Shown here: positions 36,543 through 47,800 of the stretch, piece after piece
Position numbering within the stretch: position 1 is the first letter of the stretch
Layout: each line of letters opens with the position of its first letter
NCBI GenBank assembly: GCA_020636025.1
Contig: JACJYQ010000009.1
Span: 62,001-126,000 of the forward strand
Source: Lewinellaceae bacterium
GTDB lineage: Bacteria; Bacteroidota; Bacteroidia; Chitinophagales; Saprospiraceae
Length of the DNA: 64,000 nt
Direction: 5' to 3'
Notes under the pieces: model-generated
The model's database searches: none
What the model saw: the letters and a program-made list of their open reading frames with translations, nothing else
What the model was told of the DNA's origin: nothing
Translations under genes and position numbers: made by a program

Positions 36543-36630
36543 TTAAAGAATATTTCTACCTCTGAATATCAAACCTTACATAGGTAAAATCTGTGCAATC
36601 CAATAATCCTTTAAATCTGTGATCAATATC

Positions 36631-38325
36631 ATGACCGTTCAACTCTGGACCATCATCATCGTAGGAATAAGCTTTGCCATTTATATCGGCATTGCCATCT
36701 GGTCGAGAGCCAGCTCCACCAATGAATTTTATGTGGCCGGTGGTGGTGTGCCGCCAATAATGAACGGCATGGCCACGGCGGCCGACTGGATGTCGGCAGC
36801 TTCCTTTATCTCCATGGCGGGTTTGATATCCTTTTCCGGCTACGATGGTTCGGTGTATCTCATGGGCTGGACAGGTGGATACGTCTTGCTGGCATTCCTG
36901 GTGGCGCCATACTTGCGGAAATTTGGGAAATTCACCATCCCCGACTTTATAGGTGAGCGCTATTATTCTCAGCAGGCACGTATTGTGGCGGTGATTTGTG
37001 CGCTGTTTGTATCTTTTACCTACATCGCCGGACAAATGCGCGGGGTAGGCATTGTGTTTTCCCGCTTTCTGGAATTGCCTGTCAATCTCGGAGTTATACT
37101 CGGTATGGCCATTGTGTTTATTTACGCGGTGCTCGGTGGCATGAAAGGCATCACCTATACCCAGGTGGCGCAATACGTGGTGCTGATCTTCGCTTTCATG
37201 GTACCCGCCATTTTCATTTCCATCATGATGACGGGAAATCCGATTCCACAGCTTGGCATGGGCAGCACGCTGGCTGACGGCACCTACCTGCTCGATAAAC
37301 TGGACGGACTGAATGAAGAACTTGGTTTTGCGGCTTATACTTCAGGCTCCAAACCCATGATAGACGTTCTGGCCATAACAGCGGCTCTCATGATTGGAAC
37401 TGCCGGCTTGCCGCACGTGATCGTGCGATTTTTTACGGTTCCCAAGGTGCGTGATGCGCGCACATCGGCCGGCTGGGCGCTGGTGTTTATTGCTATTTTG
37501 TACACGACAGCGCCATCAGTGGCTGTTTTTGTGCGGACAAATCTGATAGAAACCGTTTCCAATAAATCCTATGCGGACATGCCACTTTGGTTTAGCAAAT
37601 GGGAAGATGCGGAGCTGATCAAATACGAAGACAAAAACGGCGACGGCATCATACAGTATGTGAAAGATCCCAAGGTGAATGAACTCACCATTGACAAGGA
37701 CATCATGGTGCTGGCTAATCCTGAAATTGCCCGGCTTCCCGCCTGGGTGATCGCCCTGGTAGCTGCAGGTGGACTAGCCGCGGCGCTTTCCACCGCTGCG
37801 GGTTTGTTATTGGTGATCTCCTCTGCCATTTCGCATGATCTGTTGAAAAAAGCCATTCGTCCCGATATTTCTGAGAAAGGTGAGTTGCTGGCGGCTCGTA
37901 TCGCAGCAGGAGTAGCAGTAGTGTTTGCAGGCTTGTTGGGTATTTACCCACCCGGGTTTGTGGCACAGGTTGTCGCCTTTGCGTTTGGACTTGCGGCAGC
38001 CTCCTTCTTCCCGGCTATTGTGCTTGGCATATTCGACAGGCGCATGAATCGCCAGGGCGCTGTTGCCGGCATGCTCACCGGTCTTGGCTTTACCATAGTG
38101 ATGATACTGTTGATGCGTTCGGATAAACTATTTGGAACCGAAGAGCCGATCATCAAGGACTTTATGAAGATTAGTGCGGAGGGAATCGGAATCATTGGTA
38201 TGTTCATCAATGCGGCTGTATCCCTTATCATTTCCAGAATCACGCCGCCGCCGCCGGATGAAATTCAGCAATTGGTAGAGGATATTCGGGTGCCGAGCGG
38301 GGCCGGGGAGGCGGTTAGGCATTGA
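36631..38325 (+). CDS. Sodium:solute symporter, VC_2705/ActP-like
   Basis: About 564 residues from the ATG at 36631; a GTG at 36619 is less likely. It is an SSS-family protein with about 13 hydrophobic segments. Signature regions include ASSTNEFYVAGGGVPP, GMATAADWMSAASFI and GAVAGMLTGLGF. A polar loop of about 60 residues (KYEDKNGDGIIQYVKDP) separates two membrane segments in the middle; the acidic DKNGDG stretch looks like a calcium-binding loop. Relatives transport acetate or other short carboxylates with sodium; the substrate here is inferred only from family. It forms a pair with the DUF4212 gene 122 bp upstream. Confidence 0.88.
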   Translation: MTVQLWTIIIVGISFAIYIGIAIWSRASSTNEFYVAGGGVPPIMNGMATAADWMSAASFISMAGLISFSGYDGSVYLMGWTGGYVLLAFLVAPYLRKFGKFTIPDFIGERYYSQQARIVAVICALFVSFTYIAGQMRGVGIVFSRFLELPVNLGVILGMAIVFIYAVLGGMKGITYTQVAQYVVLIFAFMVPAIFISIMMTGNPIPQLGMGSTLADGTYLLDKLDGLNEELGFAAYTSGSKPMIDVLAITAALMIGTAGLPHVIVRFFTVPKVRDARTSAGWALVFIAILYTTAPSVAVFVRTNLIETVSNKSYADMPLWFSKWEDAELIKYEDKNGDGIIQYVKDPKVNELTIDKDIMVLANPEIARLPAWVIALVAAGGLAAALSTAAGLLLVISSAISHDLLKKAIRPDISEKGELLAARIAAGVAVVFAGLLGIYPPGFVAQVVAFAFGLAAASFFPAIVLGIFDRRMNRQGAVAGMLTGLGFTIVMILLMRSDKLFGTEEPIIKDFMKISAEGIGIIGMFINAAVSLIISRITPPPPDEIQQLVEDIRVPSGAGEAVRH

Positions 38326-38405
38326 TGGTAAATAGTTGCCTGGAAGAGCCATTGTATCTGTGAAAATCTGTGTAATCGGTGGTGAAATTTGCGAACTCAC
38401 CAGCC

Positions 38406-39542
38406 TTATCCAATATTCAACGAGTCATACAAGGCCCAATGCTCACTAGCAGACTTTTCCCAGGAGAAATCCTGCAATCGTTCCTTGCCTTTGGCTTTCA
38501 TTTCGGCTCTAAGACCATTGTTGTGCAATAAAAGCTTAGCTTGCTCATAGCAAGAGTCCGAATCATTTTCTTCAAAGAAAATCGCGGCGCCCTGGGCGAT
38601 TTCGGGGAAACAGGAGCTGTTGGATAAAAGTACCGGACATTCGCAGGCAAAAGCCTCCAGGATGGGAATTCCAAAGCCTTCATACGCAGAAGGAAAAATA
38701 AAAAACAGCGCCTGATTGTACAGCAAGGCCAACTCATGGTCGTTTTTGAATAATTGGCGCTTGACCTGATGCTGAATGTTCTCCTTTTCAAACAAGGCCA
38801 TCTCCTCTTCGGTAAATTCAGGGCCTCCGGAACAAAGCAAGTGCAGGTCGCGATTTTCACGAAGCAGCCTGCCCATCGCGGGTATGATCGACCTGAAGTT
38901 CTTATACCCGGATCTGGAACCGAGATAGAGTATATAATCGCCGGTAAATATTGAACTGGGATTGTCTGTTAATTGAGGCAACTGCAAGGTATTCCCGTGG
39001 TAAATCACTTCAATTCTTTTTGAGGCAAGCTCCGGGTATAGGCTGATCAGATCGTTTTTTGTGTTTTGGGATACACATACTATGGCATCAGCCCTTTCGC
39101 AAAGCAGTCGCTGGCCTTTCCTGACGTAATAATCAATGGAAAGCATCGGTGTTCGAAGCCCGAATTTTTCATGGGTCAAATCGTGAACCGTGATAACGAA
39201 AGGCAATTTTCGTTTTTCAAGCTTTGTAAGAAAATAAGGATCGTAATAAGTAGGATGGAATACTGCGCTGCCATTCAACTTGTCTATAGAACGCATGGAA
39301 AATTTGCGCCCAAGCACGAACTGTAATAGCTTTTTCCCTTTGAAATCTCCCTGAATTCCGAATATCGGATTTGGATTTTTGTCCAGATATTGATCCAGAT
39401 AAACATTCGCATGATACATGTCTTCCGGCAAATGCGCAGCCATCCCTTTTTGCCTTAACTCCTGAATTATTTTGGCATGGTAACGGCTGATCCCGCCATA
39501 TTTCTGGAACGCAAAAGCCTGATGGTCATACAGTACTTGCAT
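38406..39542 (-). CDS. Family 4 glycosyltransferase
   Basis: A 378-residue GT-B fold enzyme. The N-terminal acceptor domain opens with MQVLYDHQAFAFQKYGGISR, a glycine-rich start typical of GT4. The donor domain contains DYILYLGSRSGYKNF and the family motif YEGFGIPILEAFACECPVL (E-x7-E). It would transfer a sugar from a nucleotide-sugar donor onto a surface glycan or lipid-linked acceptor. No other polysaccharide biosynthesis genes are in the window except the adjacent methyltransferase-like gene, whose stop is 16 bp before this start, indicating co-transcription. Confidence 0.9.
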   Translation of the reverse strand: MQVLYDHQAFAFQKYGGISRYHAKIIQELRQKGMAAHLPEDMYHANVYLDQYLDKNPNPIFGIQGDFKGKKLLQFVLGRKFSMRSIDKLNGSAVFHPTYYDPYFLTKLEKRKLPFVITVHDLTHEKFGLRTPMLSIDYYVRKGQRLLCERADAIVCVSQNTKNDLISLYPELASKRIEVIYHGNTLQLPQLTDNPSSIFTGDYILYLGSRSGYKNFRSIIPAMGRLLRENRDLHLLCSGGPEFTEEEMALFEKENIQHQVKRQLFKNDHELALLYNQALFFIFPSAYEGFGIPILEAFACECPVLLSNSSCFPEIAQGAAIFFEENDSDSCYEQAKLLLHNNGLRAEMKAKGKERLQDFSWEKSASEHWALYDSLNIG

Positions 39543-39558
39543 AGAAACGAGGGTTCAA

Positions 39559-40452
39559 TTACAGTTTTTCCAGTTGTTGGGTGACCACATTCCAAACCGG
39601 CAAGCCTTTTATCAGTTCATATCTGGCATTCCCCCTTAAAAAGCTAAGAGTCCCATGTTGATCTCTGCTTTCCCGGAATGTGCTCTGAATAAACCCTTCG
39701 GCAATGGTTTTAGATTTTACCTTCTCATTCAGCAGGTCCTTCCTTATGAAATAGCCATTGTTACCCGCCTTGTTGGCGCCCACAAATACATATCCTTTTT
39801 GCGTTGCAAAGTGATGGAATGCAGGTAGGGAAGCGCCAAAGTAAAGGTTGGAATAATGTGCTTTCGTTCTATAGAATTCAGGGTCGTAGGGAACAGAGAT
39901 CGGGCGCTCGTTGCCGAAAACGGCGTTGTATTCTACAATTAAAATACTGGGGTTTAAAGCGCTAAAATCTATACTCTCTAAAATATAATAATCATTCCCG
40001 TCGAGATCAACATGTAACAAACCAAGATCCTTATATCCCGCTTCATTTATACAGGATTTAATATTATCCCGGGTTATAAAAATGGCTTTTGTTCTTAAGT
40101 CATATTTATAAAACCAGTTTCTTTTTCTGACGCTTTCCATGGCCGCTTCGGATCCATCCATGATGAATCCCGACCAGTTGTTGTTCATTAATAGAAACCG
40201 GGTGTTGGACTCCTGATAATTCTCTACACCGAATTCTATAAAGGTCTTGTTTTGAATAGTCAGGTTGTTAACCAAAAATTGAATAATGCCATCATCTCCG
40301 TACTGACTGAATATTTTGAATTCATAGTCTCCAATATCATCGGAGTTTATGAATTTTTGTTGATTCGACAGAAGTGTACCGGTTGCCAGCAACTGAGTTT
40401 CAACATTATTATGCTGGAAGTTGGCGTACATTCTTTTTAATCTACTGATCAT
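39559..40452 (-). CDS. FkbM-like methyltransferase-type protein
   Basis: About 297 residues from the ATG at 40452 (MISRLKRMYANF). The frame is open further, to 40506, but that extension has no family-like sequence. The motif TFIEFGVENYQESNTRFLL resembles the SAM-binding motif I of FkbM-like methyltransferases. DLGLLHVDLDGNDYYILES and LIVEYNAVFG fit later strands of the Rossmann fold. It may methylate a sugar of a surface glycan, given the glycosyltransferase gene 16 bp downstream. Activity is inferred from limited motifs. Confidence 0.6.
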   Translation of the reverse strand: MISRLKRMYANFQHNNVETQLLATGTLLSNQQKFINSDDIGDYEFKIFSQYGDDGIIQFLVNNLTIQNKTFIEFGVENYQESNTRFLLMNNNWSGFIMDGSEAAMESVRKRNWFYKYDLRTKAIFITRDNIKSCINEAGYKDLGLLHVDLDGNDYYILESIDFSALNPSILIVEYNAVFGNERPISVPYDPEFYRTKAHYSNLYFGASLPAFHHFATQKGYVFVGANKAGNNGYFIRKDLLNEKVKSKTIAEGFIQSTFRESRDQHGTLSFLRGNARYELIKGLPVWNVVTQQLEKL

Positions 40453-40650
40453 GTCCTGTTGGGTTGTATCTCGTCTTTGCGTTTGGGTTAGAGCAGCTGC
40501 ATGCAACTCTGGCGGTGAGTTTCACCGTCCAAAGATGAGAAAAATTGATATCATCGACGTGGATGCTCAATTTTCCGAGTAGCCTTCGCAAATGCTGGCT
40601 ATCAATAAAGTTGAAAAGCTCTCGAATTTTCTGATAAGTTGCAGAGTGAA

Positions 40651-43600
40651 CTACTCCACCAACACAAACCCGGCCCACTGATAAGGATTGATAAAGCGCT
40701 CTTTCATTTCCTGTTGTGTACTGCGGAAAGCATCGGGAATGCTCATTTTTCCTTCAATCCAATGTTTGTAGAATGCGTCCATAAAAATGGATGTTTCCTG
40801 ATCGGGTACCTGCCACAGTGACATGATCAGGTATTTGGCTCCGGCTATTTTGAAGGCCCTTTGTAAGCCATACACACCTTCATTTCCCTGAATATCGCCC
40901 AGCCCGGTTTCACAGGCAGAAAGGACTACGAGTTCAGTATTGGAAAGGTTTATCTGGCTAATCTCATAAGCGGTAAGAATGCCATCTTCGAGTTCCGGTT
41001 GAAAGGGTTTGCTTGTTTGCCAGGCGTAGTTACCTCCGGCTAGAATGAGCCCTGAGCGGATCATTGGATGTTCGGATATCTTAAAGCTAGGTTCATCCTG
41101 TATGGCATTAGTGAACTCTGTTTTAGGATCCGTTTTAGGATCGGGAAAGAAAAAGCCGTGTGTGGCAATGTGAAGTACCCTTGGCGAAGGTTTTCGTCTT
41201 CCGATGGATTTAAAGGATTCTTCTGTGGCCAGGTATCCTTTTAATACATTCGTCTTAAACCCCGAACCTGTTAATGTGGTAGCAACTTTATCCACCTCTT
41301 TATTTGTCCACTTCAGGTAATCCCAGGAGCCGCCTCGGTTTGTAGAATCGCTATAACTAAATGAGAGTTCTCCTCTTGTCCCAGCCAAATCGTAAGTGTA
41401 ATCAGTATTGGCAGAGGCAATGGCGGAACTGTCCATGTCATATTGAATACCACCGTAAAGCAGAGCATCCTGATCCGCAATATTTATTTTGGTTGGGATA
41501 ACCAGTTGCCTCGTACTGCCTAACTCAATGAGCCGGTAACGATCAGCCAGGGTTTCTTCATCACTTAAGGGGATGGCTCCGAGGTTTAAACGGTGCAAAA
41601 GTCCCGCTGGAGAGAAATAAATTGTATTGACACCAACGAGTTCCTGCTCTAAGGGCTGCCAGGTCAGATCGTACAAAGACTTTTGTGGCTGTTCGACCGG
41701 CTGCACGCCTCTTTCGGCCATGGTGTACAGGTTGTTTACATAATCGGCTTTTCGTTGTCCGGAGCTTTGGAGCAGGCTGTCAAGTTGTTTCTCCTCGAAA
41801 AGAGGGATGAATTGGGGTTGTTTGTAGCCGGGGCGGAGGAGCAGGGCGGCGTACATGATGCTGTCGGAGGTTTGATTTTTGAGGTAGTTGTATTGGACAA
41901 ACTCAAATGCAACTTCATCAGCATTAAGCATCATTTGAACATCTTCCCAATAAACCCGACGATTAGCTTCATCCCATCCCGCTACATTTCGTGTTAGATC
42001 TTTTTCAATTTCAGTTGCAGCATCCTTTATTTGGGCGATAATATTGCTATCGCGTTCAGCAATTGGTTTTGAATATTGAGTAGCTAGTTGATTTAGGTAA
42101 GCCTGAAGCCGATAGTATTTCTCAGAAATTATTGAATCTGAAAGTGCTAACTGTTTGACCCGACCTGAAGACTGTAAGAGTAAACCTTTGTAAAAGAGAC
42201 AGCTATTATAACAAGTTTTTGCCAGTTTCCCACTTCCGGCATCCTGACTAAAAGAAAGTAGATGGTTTTCTGTTTTGGAGAATACCTTAATATAATTGTT
42301 TAGTTCTTGTTCTGTAAGGTAATACATACCTTTTTCAATATGGCGCACATTGAAAGCAGATAGATCAGTAAAGTAGGACTCTGCCTTATCATACTGATTT
42401 GTTTTCCAATAGAATAAAGCAACATTGATCAGATTATATAAATAAGATAAGTTTTCTTTCCCCTGAATTTTTTCGCGCAAAGAGATGGCTTTTAGGAAAA
42501 GCGGTTCAGCTTTCTGATTTTGGTTTAAACTCGAATATAAATTCGCCAGATTGTCAAGGCATGTGGGGTAGTAAGGGTGATTGGTGTTTTTTATATGATT
42601 TTCAAATAAATCTTTAGCTTCAATAAAATATTGCATAGCATGATCATATCTGCCACTTTTCCAATACAAACCACCAAGGTTGACCAGGCTCCCAGCAAAT
42701 TCTGGTGTATTCCTCCCAACAAGTTTTTCCCAAATTGTTTTAGATTCAACATATAGGGATTCAGCTTGCTCATATTCGCCTGTTTTCTCTAATAAAATTG
42801 CTAAACCATTCAAATTGCTAGCATATCTAATGTGCTCTTTTCCATAAACTTGTTCAGTGATGGCAATAGATTCGGCATAAAGTGATTTGGCTTTCTCATA
42901 TTGGCCTAATTTATTGTATAATGAGGCCAAAGTGCTCAAACTAATAGAGTATTGAGGGTGTTGTTTCCCGAGGGTTTTATTCAATATGTCAATCGCCTCA
43001 AGGTAGTACGATTCTGCTTTTTCATATTCCCCCGTGTGTTTATACAGGTCTGCCATTGTCCTGATACTTATAGCATAAGTTGGGTGCTCTACTCCTAAGT
43101 GTTTTTTAAAAATTTCATTTGCTTGGATTAATAAGGGCTCCACTTTTTTAAACCTACTTTGAATCCAAAATAAACCTGCCAGATTTTGCAATCCTTCTGC
43201 ATAATGAGGATGATCTTTGCCTATTGTTTCTTCTCTGATGGCTTGGGCTTCCAGATAAATAGATTCTGCTTTTTCATATTGCCCAAGGTCGGCATAAAGT
43301 AATGCCAGGTTGTTCAGTGTTTTTGCATAATCAGGATGTTTGTTACCAACTGTTTGTTTTTTTATCTCTAGTGTTTTAAGGTAAATAGGTTCTGCCTCTG
43401 AATATTGGCCTAAAGTCTTGTAAACAATAGCCAGGTTGTTGAGTGTTTTTCCATATTCTGGGTGGTCTGTCTCCATCAAATCTTCACGGATAGATTTTGC
43501 TTTTAAATACCATGTTATAGCTTCAGGATATTCTCCTTTGATGTGTAGGGCTGTCCCATGATTTAAGCAACAGGTGGCATAGGTGGATGATTTTGGCCCC

Positions 43601-43797
43601 ATTCCCAAATCAACTGAAAGCGCAATTTTCTCAGCTTCAGTATTCACTTTTAGAGCATTTTCAAAATCACTTTGCTTCATCAGATCACGAGCGAGAAAAA
43701 TCAGGCTATCTACCTGCTGAATAGCAGTTGAATCAATTGACTGACCAAAAATTGTAGCTGGAATAAACAGGATGATGACAATGAAATACTGTCTCAT
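40651..43797 (-). CDS. Secreted TPR-CHAT protein (caspase-like protease)
   Basis: A 1048-residue protein with a signal peptide (MRQYFIVIILFIPATIFGQ). About twelve kinesin-light-chain-type TPRs with a 42-residue period follow (for example EKAESIYLEAQAIREETIG, repeated with variation from about 70 to 570), then a helical linker. The C-terminal CHAT domain carries the catalytic dyad in HIATHGFF (His880) and LSACETG (Cys962). CHAT is the caspase/separase-like protease fold. Secreted TPR-CHAT proteins are frequent in Bacteroidota and differ from the cytosolic TPR-CHAT proteases tied to type III CRISPR effectors. The target and role are unknown. It lies about 200 bp upstream of the methyltransferase and glycosyltransferase genes on the same strand. 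Confidence 0.92.
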   Translation of the reverse strand: MRQYFIVIILFIPATIFGQSIDSTAIQQVDSLIFLARDLMKQSDFENALKVNTEAEKIALSVDLGMGPKSSTYATCCLNHGTALHIKGEYPEAITWYLKAKSIREDLMETDHPEYGKTLNNLAIVYKTLGQYSEAEPIYLKTLEIKKQTVGNKHPDYAKTLNNLALLYADLGQYEKAESIYLEAQAIREETIGKDHPHYAEGLQNLAGLFWIQSRFKKVEPLLIQANEIFKKHLGVEHPTYAISIRTMADLYKHTGEYEKAESYYLEAIDILNKTLGKQHPQYSISLSTLASLYNKLGQYEKAKSLYAESIAITEQVYGKEHIRYASNLNGLAILLEKTGEYEQAESLYVESKTIWEKLVGRNTPEFAGSLVNLGGLYWKSGRYDHAMQYFIEAKDLFENHIKNTNHPYYPTCLDNLANLYSSLNQNQKAEPLFLKAISLREKIQGKENLSYLYNLINVALFYWKTNQYDKAESYFTDLSAFNVRHIEKGMYYLTEQELNNYIKVFSKTENHLLSFSQDAGSGKLAKTCYNSCLFYKGLLLQSSGRVKQLALSDSIISEKYYRLQAYLNQLATQYSKPIAERDSNIIAQIKDAATEIEKDLTRNVAGWDEANRRVYWEDVQMMLNADEVAFEFVQYNYLKNQTSDSIMYAALLLRPGYKQPQFIPLFEEKQLDSLLQSSGQRKADYVNNLYTMAERGVQPVEQPQKSLYDLTWQPLEQELVGVNTIYFSPAGLLHRLNLGAIPLSDEETLADRYRLIELGSTRQLVIPTKINIADQDALLYGGIQYDMDSSAIASANTDYTYDLAGTRGELSFSYSDSTNRGGSWDYLKWTNKEVDKVATTLTGSGFKTNVLKGYLATEESFKSIGRRKPSPRVLHIATHGFFFPDPKTDPKTEFTNAIQDEPSFKISEHPMIRSGLILAGGNYAWQTSKPFQPELEDGILTAYEISQINLSNTELVVLSACETGLGDIQGNEGVYGLQRAFKIAGAKYLIMSLWQVPDQETSIFMDAFYKHWIEGKMSIPDAFRSTQQEMKERFINPYQWAGFVLVE

Positions 43798-44010
43798 AGA
43801 TTGTTTTCAATTAAAAAGTTAAACAGAGTGAAATCAAATTTAGATAAAATACCGGGATTACAACCAACAAATTCTTGATTTTGAGTTCTGTTAGCTATTG
43901 GTAATCCGCTTGTTAGCTAATCATTGGATAGAAATTACAAGGTTGATAAACTCAAATTCAATTTCGAATTCAATCCATTCCTCATACATTAGTGTCAAAA
44001 TATCAATCCT

Positions 44011-44679
44011 ATGTCCCAAAAAGTAATCATTACAGGCTCTACCGGCATGGTAGGAAAAGGTGTTTTGCTGGAATGTCTAGAAAGCCCTGTCATTGAGAAA
44101 GTTTTACTCATCAATCGCAACTCACTCAAGATGTCTCATTCCAAAATTGAGGAGGTGTTGCTGAAGGATTTTACAAAAATGGAAGACATAAAGGATCAGT
44201 TGGCTAGCTATGACGCCTGTTTCCATTGCATGGGTGTGTCATCAGTGGGCATGAGTGAGGCCGACTACTCCCATCTAACCTTTGATGTCACAAAAGCGCT
44301 AGCGGATGTGCTATACGACCATAACCCGAATGCTGTATTCATCTATGTTTCTGGCACGGGTACCGATGGTTCGGAGAAGGGACGGGTTATGTGGGCCAGG
44401 GTGAAAGGCAAAACGGAGAACTACATTTTGAATAAAGGCTTTAAAGATGCCTATGCATTCCGGCCGGGAGTTATCCTGCCTGAAAAAGGAATAAAGTCTC
44501 GGACTGGCTGGTACAATGCTATGTATGTTATTGCCAGGCCATTTTTCCCTCTGATGCGCAGGTCAAAGAATATCACGACCACTACCAGGCTTGGACAGGC
44601 CATGATCAATGCATTGTCGTTCCCTGTGGAGAGCAAGTTATTGGAGAATAAGGAGATAAATGAATTGGCTGGGAACTAA
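44011..44679 (+). CDS. NAD(P)-binding epimerase/short-chain dehydrogenase-like protein
   Basis: A 222-residue Rossmann protein of the atypical SDR type. The nucleotide-binding motif is VIITGSTGMVGKGVLLECL (TGxxGxxG) near the N-terminus, with FHCMGVSS, YVSGTGTDGSEKGRVMWARVKGKTE read in parts, and FRPGVILPEKGI. The active-site Tyr-x3-Lys of classical SDRs is not evident, as in many NAD(P)H-binding family members. The substrate is unknown. It stands alone between two minus-strand genes and ends in a terminator hairpin. Confidence 0.85.
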   Translation: MSQKVIITGSTGMVGKGVLLECLESPVIEKVLLINRNSLKMSHSKIEEVLLKDFTKMEDIKDQLASYDACFHCMGVSSVGMSEADYSHLTFDVTKALADVLYDHNPNAVFIYVSGTGTDGSEKGRVMWARVKGKTENYILNKGFKDAYAFRPGVILPEKGIKSRTGWYNAMYVIARPFFPLMRRSKNITTTTRLGQAMINALSFPVESKLLENKEINELAGN

Positions 44680-44698
44680 TGATTGCCGAGTCAAAAAA

Positions 44699-44728
44699 GA
44701 AGCCGCCCCAAGGTTTTGGGACGGCTTC
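44699..44728. terminator. Bidirectional terminator between convergent genes
   Basis: GAAGCCGCCCCAA and TTGGGACGGCTTC form a 13-bp stem with one mismatch around a short loop. It is placed between the epimerase gene and the end of the giant secreted protein gene. Confidence 0.75.
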
Positions 44729-44829
44729 CGTATTTCCATTTCTACAAGTATTACATCAAATCAAGAGGACAAACAAGGAATAATATGTGTCCCGAGGTAA
44801 ACTCGGGATTAATCCCCTTAAATCAGTGT

Positions 44830-47800
44830 TTACATTTTCAGGAAGCGGCGTGAGCCGAATTCTGTTGTAACAATGTTGTACACACCGGAAGGCAAGTTGG
44901 TAACCTGCAATTTGCGGGCATCAACTACGCTGGTGATCAAACGTCCGTTTTCGTCAAAGATCTGTGCAGTGATCGGCTGATCGAAGTACACATATTCTGT
45001 AGCCGGGTTAGGCATGGCTTTGAAAGAAGCTTTTTCAGCCAGTTGCTCGCTGATGTGACTCAGTTCACCACCGATCTGAATAATGCCTACTGTACCACTT
45101 ACTTCGTATCCTACAACCAACAGATTTTGTCCGTTCGGGCTGTCGTCGGCAGAAACAAACTTGATGATCTCAGGAGAAACATCGCCGGTTACATTGCCAT
45201 CCAGGTCTACATTGCGGTTGTTGTAGTAGGTCACAAATTCCGGATTGGTTGGATCTGTGATGTCGTACACAACAATGGTGCTCTGACGTTCGAATCCTAC
45301 AAAAGCGTAGTTGTATCCATCAATGGTAGCAATTTCAATTGCTTCCGGCTCTGGACCCTTATCGTCGGAACGACCGTCGAACTCACCTTCATCTTCGTTG
45401 AAGATCTCTGGCTCTGTAAACTTGATGATGGTTTCGAAATCGTTACCTGAATCATATACGAGGTTGCCATAGATATCAAAAATACTGAATGAACGGGCGC
45501 CATAAGAGTAGATCTGATCGAAATCGCCATCGCCATCGAAGTCACCGTTTGCAGAAGTTGTTTTCAAACGGCCGAGGTCGGCGCTTTTCTGCAATTCATC
45601 TGCATTTGGATAGTGTGCTGGATCGAGATCCAGGTCTTTCACACGCTCTTCTTCTGAGTAGCCATCATAGTCGCGGGAATCGCCTTCGTTTGCAGTAACA
45701 ATGTACGATTTGCCATCACCGGCAGTGTAGGCAGCAATTCCGTCAGGCATAATCATGCCCAGTGTTGGGTGATTTGCGATGTTAATAGCGTCATCCTGGT
45801 TGCTGGCGTCAAATCCGTAGTTGTTGTTGAAGCTGATGATGCCGAGTTCTGTATCATCGGTAACACCTGCTCCGGCAATTCCGAAATCGTTGTCGTTGAT
45901 GATGGCGATCTCGTTACCTGGCAACAATGCGATGCCTTCTGTTTTGTCAGAACCGCCATACCCGATGGTAGGCATGTTCACCACTTTGTTTTTATGTACC
46001 GCTTGCACATTAGCTGCCAACAGTTCGTCGGCACTGTGCTGTTCCAGTGTTTTGTTATTATCCGGAACACGTACAGAATCAACAGCAGTGATGATCCACA
46101 AAGCATCATTGCCTGATGTTGGGTGCTGAATTGATACAAGGAATTTATTTGGTTCATTCAAAGCGACAAAACCAGTTGGTTCAGAACCGGCAACACCCAA
46201 AGAAGCGAAGCGAGCCATAGACTCAGCAACACCGTCGTGGTTGGCATCTACCGTTTTCCAGATATCTCCAGGGTTGTTGTCCTCGATGATGTAAATGGTA
46301 CCATTGGCATCTGAAGCCAGGTTATCCGGATTGTTCAGGTCAGTATCCACAGCAGCACCGGTAACTGAATTCATGGTAGCGCGTGTTACAAACCAGCGAA
46401 CAACCGCTTTGTTGTTATTCTGCAATTCAACAGAAATGGTGCTGTTCTCGCTGGTCAGGTTGCAATACAACATGTTTCCAACGATTTCAAGGTCTTCGGG
46501 ACGGCCATAAGGTGTTGCGTTTACTTCATCAGCGGCAGCACGACCACCACGGTTTGCGTCATAGAAGAATGGATCGGCTGTAGTTAAGGCAGCACCATTC
46601 TGGTCGGTGATTGGAATCCAGGTTGCAGGACCAACACGGGTTGCAGTAGCATTGGCAGCGGCATTCCAGTTAGCAGAAGCGTCACCTGTAAAACCGTCAA
46701 CTGACAGAACAAAGGTTTGACCAACTGCATAGTCTCCGGCAGTTTTAGGAACGAATTTGTACAGAGAACCTGAGTTGTTTTCATCAACCAAATACAGGGT
46801 GCCGTTTGCATCGAATTTCACTCCTTCATGCGACATGGAAGGAACGGCATCCAGCCAGCGAACTTCAGGCGTTTCTCCCGGAGCCATCAGTGGGTTCATC
46901 CATTCGAACAAACGACCGTTTCCAGACCACTCTTCACCGGTCAAAACGGTGTTAGATGGTGTCCAGGTGGCAGGATCAAGAGCTCCAAAGTCGCCGCCAT
47001 TGCAAGGGCGCCATTTTGGATTGGTATTGAAATTGCCTGAATTATCGCCGGCAAGAGCCACTACAAAATCACCGGTTGCCATGTTGAAGCGGGAAAGACC
47101 GGCACCTGTTCCTTCTTCATGAGGAATAAAGATGTGCTCATTGGCAGGATCAAGGGCGATCATATCCCAGTCACCAAAAGTAGATACGAAATCAGGATCC
47201 ATATTGGCCGTATTGCGGTCAACAACTTCCGACTGGCTGAAACCGGCAGGAATCAGGAAAGGCGTATTGTCTTCATCGATAACAGAAGCAGTATGACTCA
47301 ACAAAGTAGCATTCGGATCAGCTGTGATGCTCCACAAGGCATCATTTCCACTTGCCGGGTGCTGAATGCACACCAGGAAGGTATTAGGATCAGAAGTTTG
47401 CAGGAAGCCAGTTGGCTCAGCGCCATCAACGCTAAGAGAAATAAAGCGCGCCATTGATTCTGCAACACCGTCATTATCGGCATCAACAACTTTCCACACA
47501 TCACCTGGTTCGTTGTCCTCAATGATGTAAACGTTTCCGCTTGCATCAGAAGCGAGATTGTCAGGATTGCGGAATTCTGAACCAACAGCAGTACCAGTAA
47601 CGGCATCCATTGTATTCTGATCAGCAAAAAGCTGTACAGTTGCTGTACCGCCATTTAAATCGATTGAATATGCGCTGTGCTCGCTTGTAGTAGTAAAGAA
47701 CAAACGGGTACCGATGATCTCCAGATCTTCAGGACGACCATATGGCGTAGCGTTTACTTCATCAGCAGCCAAACGTCCACCGCGATTTGTAAAGTCAAAA

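Noticed and set aside
40651..43797. TPR-CHAT protease of a type III CRISPR (Craspase-like) system
   Set aside because: It has a signal peptide and no cas genes are nearby, so it is an exported TPR-CHAT protein instead.
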